A DNA stretch of 20,783 nt from Acidobacteriota bacterium (GTDB taxonomy: Bacteria; Acidobacteriota; Polarisedimenticolia; QHYA01): contig QHYA01000165.1 of the NCBI GenBank assembly GCA_003223995.1, positions 1-20,783 of the forward strand, in the 5' to 3' direction. Positions 7,445 through 14,949 of the stretch are shown piece after piece. The notes under the pieces are model-generated. The model saw only the letters and a list, made by a program, of their open reading frames with translations. It made no database searches and was not told where the DNA came from. The position numbers and the translations under genes are program-made. Numbering within the stretch: position 1 is the stretch's first letter; each line of letters starts with the position of its first letter.

Positions 7445-7473
7445 GGTCATATTATACTGACCCATAATAGGTC
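7445..7473. promoter_or_regulatory. Likely antitoxin operator (GGTCA/TGACC palindromes)
   Basis: GGTCA (7445-7449) and TGACC (7458-7462) form an inverted repeat centred on the -10 box of the toxin-antitoxin promoter. A further GGTC (7470-7473) is inverted relative to the GACC part of the middle site, giving three evenly spaced half-sites. Phd/YefM antitoxins repress by binding palindromes over their own promoter, so this is the natural operator candidate. Confidence 0.65.
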
Positions 7474-7480
7474 TTGGCAA
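7451..7480 (-). promoter_or_regulatory. Sigma70-type promoter of the toxin-antitoxin operon
   Basis: On the minus strand, a perfect -10 box TATAAT (7451-7456) lies 18 bp from a -35 box TTGCCA (7475-7480, five of six matches to TTGACA). The antitoxin ATG begins 26 bp downstream of the -10 box. This is the best promoter match I see in the window. Confidence 0.8.
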
Positions 7481-7525
7481 CGAAGAACTACGCCGTTCGG
7501 GCTGCGCGAGACTTCGAAGGCCAGG

Positions 7526-7566
7526 TTGGAGCGAGAATGATAAGATCTCATCTTTTGACGCTCCAA
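7526..7566 (+). promoter_or_regulatory. Hairpin abutting the GH57 start codon
   Basis: TTGGAGCG (7526-7533) pairs perfectly with CGCTCCAA (7559-7566), ending one base before the ATG at 7568. Inside the loop, AAGAT-CTC-ATCTT can form a second small hairpin. No normally spaced Shine-Dalgarno sequence precedes the ATG; the only GGAG is inside the left arm. The structure could control translation or act as a DNA-level operator for the glycogen cluster. Confidence 0.45.
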
Positions 7567-7567
7567 G

Positions 7568-9688
7568 ATGCCATCTTCCCCCCCACTCGACGTCTGCATC
7601 CTCTGGCACATGCACCAGCCGCTCTACGAGGACGCGGCTTCAAGGGTGCCGGCGATGCCTTGGGTGCGCCTGCACGCCCTCAAGGACTACTACGACATGG
7701 TCGCGCTGGTCCGAGAGCATCCCGGCGTGCAGGTGACGTTCAACCTGGTACCGGTGCTGCTCGACCAGATCGAGGAGGCCGCGAGAGGGTCGAGGGCGGA
7801 CCGATGGCTCGAGATGGCGCGCAAGCGCCCGGAAGACCTTGCCGAAGGGGAGAGGCTGTTCCTGCTCGAGAGCTTCTTCGCCGTCAACCGCGAGAGGGTC
7901 TTCCCGATCCTCCCCCGGCTCGAAGAGCTGCACCGCAAGGCACGCTCGGGGAGCGGCTCCCCGCCCTGGACGCCGACCGACTGGCGGGACCTGCAGGTCA
8001 GCTTCCACCTCGCCTGGTGCGGGCTCACGCTGCGCTCGACCTCGCTCGTGCGGAAGCTCTTCGCGAAGGGGCGTTTCTTCACCGAGCAGGAGAAGCACGC
8101 CTTGCTGGACCTTCAGAAGGATCTCCTCCGGATGATCATCCCGGCCTATCGCTCCGCCCTCGAGTCCGGCCAGGTCGAGCTGTCGACGAGCCCGTACTAC
8201 CATCCGATCCTGCCGCTTCTTTGCGATGTGGCCTCCGCCCGCGAGGCGTCGCCGCGGGTGCCTCTCCCGGCGGCGACACCCCGGATGACGGAGGATGCCC
8301 GGGACCAACTGCTCTCCGGAATCGATTCCTTCACCAGGCGGTTCGGCGCCCCCCCTGCGGGAGTGTGGCTTGCCGAAGGAGCGCTCTCGGAGGAGACACT
8401 CGACCTGCTCGAGCAGGCCGGCGTGATGTGGACGGCGACGGATGAGGATCTGCTTCATGGCTCCAGGCGTCCGGATCCGAGCGATCCGCAGCAGAGCGGT
8501 CCTCTGCTGCTGCCCTATCGCGTCGGCCAGCGGAAGATCTCCGTGTTCTTTCGCGACCGGATCCTCTCCGACCTGATCGGATTCACCTACGCGTCCTGGA
8601 ACTCCGCTGCGGCGGCGGAGGATTTCGTGGAGCGGCTGCGGGCGATCGCGGCGAAGAGGCCCGCGGGAGCACGCGGGGCCGTCGCCGTAATCCTGGACGG
8701 GGAGAATGCGTGGGAAGCGTATCCCGACAACGGTGCGGGCTTCCTCGACGCTCTCTACGGGACGCTGGAGCGGGCCGAGGGATTGAGGGCCGCGACTTTC
8801 CTCCGGCGCCTCCAGGAGGACCCCGCCTGGGGCAGGCTCGAGCGGCTCCAGGCCGGCTCCTGGATCCACGGGGACCTTCTCACCTGGGTCGGGCATCCGG
8901 AGAAGAACCGGGCGTGGGAGCTGCTCTCCCGGGCGCGAGAGGTTTTCATCGAAGCCGGAAGCCCGGCCGGGGCTCTGCGATGGCTGAGGGCCGCTCAGGG
9001 GAGCGACTGGTTCTGGTGGTACGGAGACGATCATTCGAGCTCCTTCGACGCCACCTTCGACCAGCTCTTCCGCGCGCTGCTGAGGCAGGTCCATGTCGAG
9101 TGTGACCGCGAGCCGCCTCAGGAGCTGTCCGTCCCGATCAAGCGGCATCCCGGCCGGCGGAGGATCGTCGAGCCCACCGCTCCGATCCGCCCGACGGTGG
9201 ACGGGCGGGTTACGGACTACTTCGAGTGGCTGGGAGCGGGAACCACCCCGGCAGAACCGGCTTCTGCGGCGCTCGCCGCCGGGGGGGGTGGGATCCGATC
9301 CCTCCACTACGGCGCCAACGAAGAGGCTCTGGCATTTCGCGTGGACCCGCAGCAGATTCCCTTCTGGGAGACCGTGCCAGCCGCAAGCCTCGTCGTGACC
9401 GTAATCTCGCCCCACCGCTCCGGGGTGATAATTCCCCTTCCGTCCCGCCAGGGGGAGCACCTCCAGGCGGAAGAACCGGTTCCGGAAGGAATCGAGGTCG
9501 CCTGCGGGCGGATCCTGGAGGCGCAGGTGCCTCTCGGGACCTTGGGCCTCGCCCCAGGACAGCAGGTCGAGTTCACCGTGAGTCTGCTGGACCGGACGGG
9601 TCATTCCATTGCAACCTTTCCCCCTGAGGGCGCGCTGGAGCTGCACGTTCCGGTCCCGGGGAGGGCAGCGGACGACTGGTCGGCCTGA
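7568..9688 (+). CDS. Glycoside hydrolase family 57 (alpha-glucan-active)
   Basis: This 706-residue GH57 enzyme acts on alpha-1,4/1,6-glucans with a retaining mechanism. The five conserved GH57 regions are visible: HMHQP (14-18), GQVELSTSPYYHPILPLL (201-218), WLAEGALS with the likely nucleophile E270, FRDRILSDLIGF (328-339) with the acid/base aspartate, and ILDGENAWEAYPDNG (375-389). GSWIHGDLLTWVGHPEKNRAW follows (430-450), then WFWWYGDDHSS near 482. These resemble the alpha-amylase/amylopullulanase-type branch rather than the shorter GH57 branching enzymes. A C-terminal region of about 180 residues has no motif I can name. There is no signal peptide, so it is probably cytoplasmic and acts on stored glucan. 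It leads the cluster with galT, glgA and glgC. Exact specificity (hydrolase, glucanotransferase or branching) is not determinable from sequence alone. Confidence 0.9.
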   Translation: MPSSPPLDVCILWHMHQPLYEDAASRVPAMPWVRLHALKDYYDMVALVREHPGVQVTFNLVPVLLDQIEEAARGSRADRWLEMARKRPEDLAEGERLFLLESFFAVNRERVFPILPRLEELHRKARSGSGSPPWTPTDWRDLQVSFHLAWCGLTLRSTSLVRKLFAKGRFFTEQEKHALLDLQKDLLRMIIPAYRSALESGQVELSTSPYYHPILPLLCDVASAREASPRVPLPAATPRMTEDARDQLLSGIDSFTRRFGAPPAGVWLAEGALSEETLDLLEQAGVMWTATDEDLLHGSRRPDPSDPQQSGPLLLPYRVGQRKISVFFRDRILSDLIGFTYASWNSAAAAEDFVERLRAIAAKRPAGARGAVAVILDGENAWEAYPDNGAGFLDALYGTLERAEGLRAATFLRRLQEDPAWGRLERLQAGSWIHGDLLTWVGHPEKNRAWELLSRAREVFIEAGSPAGALRWLRAAQGSDWFWWYGDDHSSSFDATFDQLFRALLRQVHVECDREPPQELSVPIKRHPGRRRIVEPTAPIRPTVDGRVTDYFEWLGAGTTPAEPASAALAAGGGGIRSLHYGANEEALAFRVDPQQIPFWETVPAASLVVTVISPHRSGVIIPLPSRQGEHLQAEEPVPEGIEVACGRILEAQVPLGTLGLAPGQQVEFTVSLLDRTGHSIATFPPEGALELHVPVPGRAADDWSA

Positions 9689-9742
9689 CAGCGCAGGAGC
9701 CAGAGACTAGAACTAGATAGACTGGCCAAGCCCGAGCCAAGA

Positions 9743-10774
9743 ATGTCAGAACTCCGACACGAACCGATTTCGCGACGCTGGGTCATCATCGCCACCGAAC
9801 GCAGCCGGCGGCCCATGGACTTCGACCTGACGCCCACCGAGATGCCCTCGTCGGGCAATTGCCCGTTCTGCTACGGAAACGAGTCGAAGACACCGCCGGA
9901 GATCCTGGCCCTCCGCGATGGCACCCCTCCGAACACCCCCGGCTGGTCCGTGCGCGTGGTCCCCAACAAGTACCCCGCGCTCATGATCGAGGGGGAGTTG
10001 GGACGCAAGGGGGTGGGGCTCTACGACCGCATGCGGGGTATCGGAGCTCATGAGGTCATCATCGAAAGCCCCGATCACCACCTGAACCTGTGCGACATGC
10101 CTTCGGCGCAGCTCGAGCAGATCCTCCTTGTCTATCAGGAGAGGCTCCGGGACCTGATGCGAGACCCGCGCTTCAAGTACGTCCTGCTCTTCAAGAACCA
10201 CGGCGAAAAGGCCGGCGCCTCCCTCGCGCATCCGCACACGCAGTTGATCGCCACGCCCGTCACGCCGCGGGAGGTGGCGATGGAGCTGGAAACCTCGAAG
10301 AACCATCACCAGCTCAAGGAGCGGTGCCTCATCTGCGATCTCATCTTCCAGGAGATCGAGTCCGGCGAGCGGATCGTCTCCATCGGGGAGTCGTACGTTT
10401 CGTACGCCCCGTTCGCGTCTCGCTTCCCCTTCGAGATCTTCTTCGCGCCCCGGGCCCACTGTCACTCCTACGCCGACATCCCCCGGCACGAGATCGCGGG
10501 GGTCGCCCGGGGTCTGAAAGACACGCTCCAGAGGTTGAAGAAGGTGCTGCGCGACCCCCCGTACAATTTCGTCCTCCACACGTCGCCGAACGTCCACACT
10601 TTCCCCAAGCGGTCGCATTACTGGGACACTCTTCCCTTCGATTACCACTGGCACATCGAGATCCTGCCTAGGCTGACGCGCGTGGCCGGATTCGAGTGGG
10701 GAACAGGCTTCTACATCAACCCGACAGCTCCCGAGGAGGCCGCCTTGTTCCTCCGGGAGGCCGAGCCCGATTGA
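9743..10774 (+). CDS. galT: Galactose-1-phosphate uridylyltransferase (GalT family)
   Basis: This 343-residue HIT-superfamily nucleotidyltransferase has the GalT signatures. These include the N-terminal PISRRWVIIATERSRRP, a zinc-type CPFC pair (40-43), and NHGEKAGASLAHPHTQ with H163-P-H165-T-Q167, where H165 is the covalent UMP-accepting histidine. It also has a second CLIC pair (195-198) and C-terminal YHWHIEILPR. GalT exchanges UMP between UDP-glucose and galactose-1-phosphate. It begins 54 bp after the GH57 gene and ends 22 bp before glgA, so it is part of the glycogen cluster. No galK or galE is nearby, which raises the possibility that it handles glucose-1-phosphate and nucleotide sugars for glycogen metabolism instead of the Leloir pathway. 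That last point is inference. Confidence 0.92.
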   Translation: MSELRHEPISRRWVIIATERSRRPMDFDLTPTEMPSSGNCPFCYGNESKTPPEILALRDGTPPNTPGWSVRVVPNKYPALMIEGELGRKGVGLYDRMRGIGAHEVIIESPDHHLNLCDMPSAQLEQILLVYQERLRDLMRDPRFKYVLLFKNHGEKAGASLAHPHTQLIATPVTPREVAMELETSKNHHQLKERCLICDLIFQEIESGERIVSIGESYVSYAPFASRFPFEIFFAPRAHCHSYADIPRHEIAGVARGLKDTLQRLKKVLRDPPYNFVLHTSPNVHTFPKRSHYWDTLPFDYHWHIEILPRLTRVAGFEWGTGFYINPTAPEEAALFLREAEPD

Positions 10775-10814
10775 TCTTCCCGCAGCAGGTGGGAAGATGA
10801 CGGAGGCCGATTCG

Positions 10815-12308
10815 ATGAAGATCCTCATGGCCGCCGCGGAGCTCTCACCGTACGCCAAAGTGGGGGGGCTGGCGGATGCCGTCTCCGGCCTCTCGAAGGC
10901 TCTGGCCGCCGAGGGGCACGTGGTCCGTATCTGCCTTCCCTATTACGGTGAGGGAAGCAATCTGCAGAATGGCGGAGAAGGCTCCGAGAAAGTGTTCGAG
11001 GCGGAGCTTCCGCTGCGGCCCTCCCGGAAGGTGAAGCTGCGGGTGCGGCCGTCCCCCGAGCCCCTCGACGCTCTCGTTCTCGTAGACGAGCCCTTGCTGT
11101 TCTCGAGGGCGGGGATCTACGGCGACCCGGCCACGGGCCAGGGATACGAGGACAACGGCGAGCGATTCCTGGTCTTCTCGGCCGCAGCCGCGGCGGCGGC
11201 TTCCCTATTCCGACATCTCGACGGGTTCACGCCGGACGTCGTGCACTGCCATGACCATCAGACGGGGCTGGTTCCCGCGTTCCTGCGCCACGGCGCCGCC
11301 GGACTGCGCCCTGAAGCTCCCGTCGGGACGGTCTTCACGATTCACAACCTCGGCTACCAGGGCGTGCACGGCGCGGACCTGTTCGCGCGGACCGGCCTCG
11401 ACTCGCACCTGATGCGACCTCTCGGGCCGCTCGAGTTCCACGGGAAGATGAATCTCATGAAGGCCGGGATCGCCCTTTCCGATCGGATCACGACCGTCAG
11501 CCCGACCTATGCAGAGGAGATTTGCACCCCCGAGCTCGGCGAAGGGCTCGACGGGCTCCTCCGCGAACGCCGCGGCTCGCTGATCGGGATCCTCAACGGG
11601 GTCGAGACGGAGGTCTGGGACCCCGCCACGGACCGGCTCATCCCCTTCCGCTACACGCCAGGAAACCTTGCAGGGAAAGGGAAGGACCGCAAGGCCTTGC
11701 TCGAAGCCTTTCAGTTCTCCGGCACGGGGCCGGGCACGCCGGTGCTGGGGATGATCTCGCGTCTCGCCCCGCAGAAGGGGTTCGACCTGCTCCTGCAGGC
11801 AATCGATGCCATCATGGAGATGGACCTGCGGCTCGTGATCCTCGGTGCTGGTGACGAGGAATACCGCCGGGGCCTGACCGAGGCTCTCCGCCGGCACCCG
11901 GACCGGCTCGGCCTGCGAATCGGTTTCGACGAGAGACTCGCGCACCTCATCGAGGCGGGAAGCGACATGTTCGTGATGCCGTCTCGCTACGAACCGTGCG
12001 GGCTCAACCAGATGTACAGTCTGCGGTACGGCAGCGTGCCCCTGGTCCGGGCGACCGGAGGGCTCGCGGATACGGTCGTGGACATGGACGAGGATCCTCC
12101 GCGAGCGAACGGCTTCGTCTTCCGGCAGTACCTCGCCCTCGAGCTGGTGAAGACGGTCAGGCGCGCCGTGCGCGCTTTCGGCGATCGAAAGAGCTGGAAG
12201 GAGCTGATGCGGCGCGGAATGGAGACCGATTTCTCGTGGAACCGTTCCGCCGCGCGGTATCTGGAGGTTTACAAGGCCGCGGCCGCGGAGGCCAGGCGCG
12301 CCGCCTGA
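10815..12308 (+). CDS. glgA: Glycogen synthase (ADP-glucose type, GT5)
   Basis: This 497-residue GT5 enzyme adds glucose from ADP-glucose to the non-reducing ends of a growing alpha-1,4-glucan. The ADP-glucose-binding KVGGLAD motif begins at K15 when counted from this start, the same position as in the well-known E. coli enzyme. Other signatures are VVHCHDHQTGLVP, FTIHNLGYQG, ILNGVETEVWDP (259-270) and SRYEPCGLNQMYSLRYG (390-406) with the catalytic-site glutamate. The start at 10815 (MKILMAAAEL) is preferred because GGAGG at 10802-10806 is well spaced and the family begins here. An ATG at 10797 in the same frame would add six residues. It is 40 bp from the galT stop and is followed by glgC. 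Confidence 0.96.
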   Translation: MKILMAAAELSPYAKVGGLADAVSGLSKALAAEGHVVRICLPYYGEGSNLQNGGEGSEKVFEAELPLRPSRKVKLRVRPSPEPLDALVLVDEPLLFSRAGIYGDPATGQGYEDNGERFLVFSAAAAAAASLFRHLDGFTPDVVHCHDHQTGLVPAFLRHGAAGLRPEAPVGTVFTIHNLGYQGVHGADLFARTGLDSHLMRPLGPLEFHGKMNLMKAGIALSDRITTVSPTYAEEICTPELGEGLDGLLRERRGSLIGILNGVETEVWDPATDRLIPFRYTPGNLAGKGKDRKALLEAFQFSGTGPGTPVLGMISRLAPQKGFDLLLQAIDAIMEMDLRLVILGAGDEEYRRGLTEALRRHPDRLGLRIGFDERLAHLIEAGSDMFVMPSRYEPCGLNQMYSLRYGSVPLVRATGGLADTVVDMDEDPPRANGFVFRQYLALELVKTVRRAVRAFGDRKSWKELMRRGMETDFSWNRSAARYLEVYKAAAAEARRAA

Positions 12309-12320
12309 GAGAAGCGGGTC

Positions 12321-12354
12321 GCGGCGCGTGGTCGCCCCGCGGCGCGTGGTCGCC
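12321..12354. repeat. 16-bp direct repeat between glgA and glgC
   Basis: GCGGCGCGTGGTCGCC occurs at 12321-12336 and again at 12339-12354, giving an 18-bp period. It lies in the 89-bp glgA-glgC spacer. It may be a slippage product or a paired regulator site; nothing more can be said. Confidence 0.75.
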
Positions 12355-12397
12355 ACCTCGAAGACAGGCTTCTTGAAAATGGAGTAACAGCCACCAC

Positions 12398-13642
12398 ATG
12401 AGCGTGGTATCCCAGGACGATCTCCGGAAGACCCTGACCATGATCCTGGCAGGGGGGCAGGGAGAGAGGCTCTGGCCCCTGACGCGCGACCGCTCCAAGC
12501 CTTCTGTGCCATTCGCGGGGATCTACCGGATCATCGATTTCACCCTTTCCAACGCCCTCAACTCGGGACTGAGGCGCATCTGGGTCTTGACGCAGTACAA
12601 ATCCGCCTCGCTGATGCGGCACATCAAGCTGGGCTGGAACCTGTTCGCCAGCGAGCTGGGGGATTATATTTACACCCTGCCCCCGCAGCACCGCATCGAC
12701 AGCCGCTGGTACGAGGGGACTGCCGACTCCGTCTATCACAACATCTATACCTTCGAGGACGAGAAGCCCGAGCGGGTGCTGATCCTCTCCGGCGACCATG
12801 TCTACAAGATGGACTACGCCGACCTGATTGCCGCGCACAAGGAGCGTGGGGCGGGGGCGACCCTTGCGGCCTGCGAGGTCCCGCGCTCGCAGGCCTCGCA
12901 GTTCGGCGTGATCGAGGTGGACGGCGAGATGCGCATCCGCCGGTTCCTCGAAAAGCCCGCCGACCCGCCGCCCATGCCCGGTAAGCCGGACCGGAGCCTC
13001 GTGAACATGGGCGTCTATATCTTCGACACTCCCCTTCTGACCAGCAGCCTTCGCGAGGACGCCCAGCAGGCCGGCTCCTCGCACGATTTCGGGCGGGACG
13101 TGCTTCCAGCCCTTGTCGGAAAGGGGGAGGTCGCCGCCTACAGGTTCCGCGACCTCAACCGCAAGGAATCCGACTACTGGCGTGACATCGGAACCATCGA
13201 CGCCTACTACGAGGCGAGCTTGGACCTCGTCTCCGTTTCGCCGGTCTTCAACCTGTACGACAGGGACTGGCCCCTGCGCACGCTGCCCCTGCACCTTCCT
13301 CCCGCCAAGACGGTCTTCGCACAGGAGGTGGCGGGGGGGCGGCTCGGCATCGCGCTGGATTCGCTGGTCTCCGGAGGTTGCATCATCTCCGGCGGCCGGG
13401 TGGAGCGGTCGATCCTTTCCCCCTGGGTCAGGGTCAGCTCCTTCTCGCACGTGGCCGACTCGATTCTGATGGACGGTGTCAACGTTGGCCGCCACGCCAA
13501 CATCCAGCGGGCCATCGTGGACAAGGGAGTTCACGTCCCCGAGGGATTCACCATCGGGATCGATCCCGAGCAGGACAGCGCCCGGTTCACCGTCTCTCCC
13601 GGCGGCATCGTCGTCGTCCCCAAGGGGATGGTTCTGGGGTAG
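12398..13642 (+). CDS. glgC: Glucose-1-phosphate adenylyltransferase (ADP-glucose pyrophosphorylase)
   Basis: This 414-residue enzyme makes ADP-glucose from ATP and glucose-1-phosphate, the committed step of bacterial glycogen synthesis. The N-terminal nucleotidyltransferase domain shows ILAGGQGERLWPLTRDRSKP (16-35), YRIIDFTLSNALNSGLRRI, the metal-site SGDHVYKMDY (131-140), FLEKP (183-187) with the sugar-phosphate lysine, and YWRDIGTIDAYYEA (260-273). A left-handed beta-helix domain follows to the end. The family length is about 400-430. It lies 89 bp downstream of glgA. The only Shine-Dalgarno-like element is GGAG at 12380-12383, about 14 nt from the ATG, so initiation may be weak or the leader longer than usual. 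The gene ends just before the IS630 element without a visible terminator. Confidence 0.96.
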   Translation: MSVVSQDDLRKTLTMILAGGQGERLWPLTRDRSKPSVPFAGIYRIIDFTLSNALNSGLRRIWVLTQYKSASLMRHIKLGWNLFASELGDYIYTLPPQHRIDSRWYEGTADSVYHNIYTFEDEKPERVLILSGDHVYKMDYADLIAAHKERGAGATLAACEVPRSQASQFGVIEVDGEMRIRRFLEKPADPPPMPGKPDRSLVNMGVYIFDTPLLTSSLREDAQQAGSSHDFGRDVLPALVGKGEVAAYRFRDLNRKESDYWRDIGTIDAYYEASLDLVSVSPVFNLYDRDWPLRTLPLHLPPAKTVFAQEVAGGRLGIALDSLVSGGCIISGGRVERSILSPWVRVSSFSHVADSILMDGVNVGRHANIQRAIVDKGVHVPEGFTIGIDPEQDSARFTVSPGGIVVVPKGMVLG

Positions 13643-13660
13643 GGCGGGCCTGGGCGGCTA

Positions 13661-13694
13661 AGTACTCTGGCCCGAAAGTTCGGTGACGTATTTT
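13661..13694 (+). repeat. Left terminal inverted repeat of the IS630 element
   Basis: Starting AGTACTC, this matches the reverse complement of the right end at 22 of 34 positions: bases 1-7 and the TGAC and TATT blocks at positions 24-27 and 29-32. Outside it, CTA precedes; the right end is followed by AAG. Confidence 0.7.
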
Positions 13695-13701
13695 CGACTC
13701 A

Positions 13702-14757
13702 TCATGCCACCTTGTGAATGTTCCGGTCATGGGTCTTGATTCTTGCCAGCAGGCCGGCCAAGTCCTTTCGTGTGAACTTCCACTGGAAGGGCTGAGCCAC
13801 TTCCTCGTAATGCTTTTGGAACCGAAGGAGACAATCTTCAAGCTGTCGAAGAGATGCGAAGTCATTGGGCGTGAGGACCTTTCGCTGCACGACGGAGAAG
13901 TACACTTCCACCTGATTAAGCCAACTGGCATGAACCGGCGTGTGCACGGGGATGATAGTCGGCCAGCGAGCTTGGAGTCGTTCGGCACATTTCCGGCCGC
14001 GGTGAGAGGAACCGTTGTCCATGATCCAGAAAACACGCCTTGCGGAGGCGTAAGGCTTCTGGCGCATCACCTGGCCCATCAATCGTTCAAATGGGGCGAT
14101 GCCTGTTTTCCGCTCGCAGCGACCGTAGATCTTGGCTCTGCGGACGTCCCAAGCCGCAAGATACGCCCACGCCCCCTTGCGTTCGTACTCGTGCTCGACT
14201 CGCATCGGCTCGCCAGGCCCCGGTGGCAGAGTGGGGTGGATGCGACGGCGAGCCTGGATGCTTGTTTTCTCGTCCGTCGAGATCACGAAGTCCCTGGCTG
14301 TCAACGGGCAGCCCTCCCAGACGCCTTGGTACAAGTCCAGAATCCGTCCCGCCCTTTCCTCAAAGGCAGGGTCGCGCGGGAAAATCCAGCTCCGGTGACA
14401 CCAAGGGCGAATGGCGTCTTCGGCCAGCCAACGCCAAAGTGTGGACTCGCCGATGGATGCGACAAGCCCGCGGCTCAGGATCTCTCGTCTGAGTTCGGGG
14501 ATGCTGAAGCGGGACAGGGGAAGCCCGGAATCGCTCGGCGGTTCGCACGCCAAGGCTTTAACGGCGATGACCACGCTGGGGGGGAAAGCGGACGGGCCGT
14601 CCGCCTCGGGACTGTTCTTCCAGTCCGGCGAGGCGTTTTTCGAAGAAACGCTTGCGCCACTTGGAGACGATCTGTCGGGGCGTGTCCAAGCGCGCGGCGA
14701 TCTCGTCATTGCGCAAGCCCTCCGCGGCGTAGAGGACGATCTTGGCGCGGAGAACAT
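13702..14757 (-). CDS. IS630 transposase, catalytic DDE part (shifted frame)
   Basis: This frame holds the catalytic half. The open frame reaches back to 14757, but family-like sequence starts only at the C7 run near 14584 (from SVVIAVKALACEPP). From there it contains the Tc1/mariner-like DDE core: D162 in VISTDEKTSIQ, D247 in FWIMDNGSSHRG and E284 in ASWLNQVEVYFSVVQRKVL, the usual IS630 motifs. Joined to the upstream HTH part at the C7 run it would give a protein of about 382 residues, a little longer than typical. All three catalytic residues are intact, so the element could still move if the frame shift occurs. Confidence 0.8.
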   Translation of the reverse strand: MFSAPRSSSTPRRACAMTRSPRAWTRPDRSSPSGASVSSKNASPDWKNSPEADGPSAFPPSVVIAVKALACEPPSDSGLPLSRFSIPELRREILSRGLVASIGESTLWRWLAEDAIRPWCHRSWIFPRDPAFEERAGRILDLYQGVWEGCPLTARDFVISTDEKTSIQARRRIHPTLPPGPGEPMRVEHEYERKGAWAYLAAWDVRRAKIYGRCERKTGIAPFERLMGQVMRQKPYASARRVFWIMDNGSSHRGRKCAERLQARWPTIIPVHTPVHASWLNQVEVYFSVVQRKVLTPNDFASLRQLEDCLLRFQKHYEEVAQPFQWKFTRKDLAGLLARIKTHDRNIHKVA

Positions 14758-14851
14758 CTCGATACGGTGACGTATATTGTCGCGCGAGAGCTTTGAGCTT
14801 GAGCCTTTCGTTCGAAGCGAGCTCGATTCGGTATGGGCTCTTTCTCGGCAC
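14558..14851 (-). CDS. IS630 transposase, N-terminal helix-turn-helix part
   Basis: This is the first part of the transposase: a homeodomain-like/HTH region that binds the IS ends. It includes ERLKLKALARQYTSPYRDV, LRAKIVLYAAEGLRNDEIAARL and TPRQIVSKWRKRFFEKRLAGL, the classic IS630 N-terminal pattern. The GTG at 14851 is chosen because GGAGG (14856-14860 on the minus strand) sits four bases upstream. The frame also stays open back to a TTG at 14899. The frame ends at 14558 shortly after a run of seven C (14578-14584, minus strand), whereas the family continues in the +1 frame. A full product therefore needs a frameshift or slippage there, or the copy is mutated. Confidence 0.75.
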   Translation of the reverse strand: MPRKSPYRIELASNERLKLKALARQYTSPYRDVLRAKIVLYAAEGLRNDEIAARLDTPRQIVSKWRKRFFEKRLAGLEEQSRGGRPVRFPPQRGHRR

Positions 14852-14906
14852 GATTCCTCCCGCCTGAGAATCGAGAGGATGATAGGCGATCGTGAACAAA
14901 ATGTGA

Positions 14907-14940
14907 ATAATATGTCATCGTATTTATGAAATCGAGTACT
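14907..14940 (-). repeat. Right terminal inverted repeat of the IS630 element
   Basis: Reading inwards on the minus strand, it begins AGTACTC and contains ATGACATATT, matching the left end in order and spacing. It lies 9 bp from the stop codon of the adjacent DUF2914 gene. Confidence 0.7.
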
Positions 14941-14949
14941 AAGCTGGCA

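Larger units (their letters stand above)
13661..14940 (-). mobile_element. IS630-family insertion sequence
   Basis: An element of about 1,280 bp carries one transposase gene on the minus strand, split by a frameshift. Terminal inverted repeats begin AGTACTC at both ends (13661 inward and 14940 inward) and match at 22 of the first 34 positions, including a shared TGAC.TATT block. Both ends are flanked by CTAA/TAAG sequence, so the exact boundary and the expected TA target duplication are ambiguous by a few bases. It is inserted between the convergent glgC and DUF2914 genes and interrupts neither. Confidence 0.8.

Noticed and set aside
7640..9646. 668-codon minus-strand open frame across the GH57 gene
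   Set aside because: The opposite strand carries all five GH57 motifs; this frame shows no domain signature.
12269..13534. 421-codon minus-strand open frame across glgC
   Set aside because: It is antisense to an unmistakable ADP-glucose pyrophosphorylase, and its composition is that of a shadow frame.
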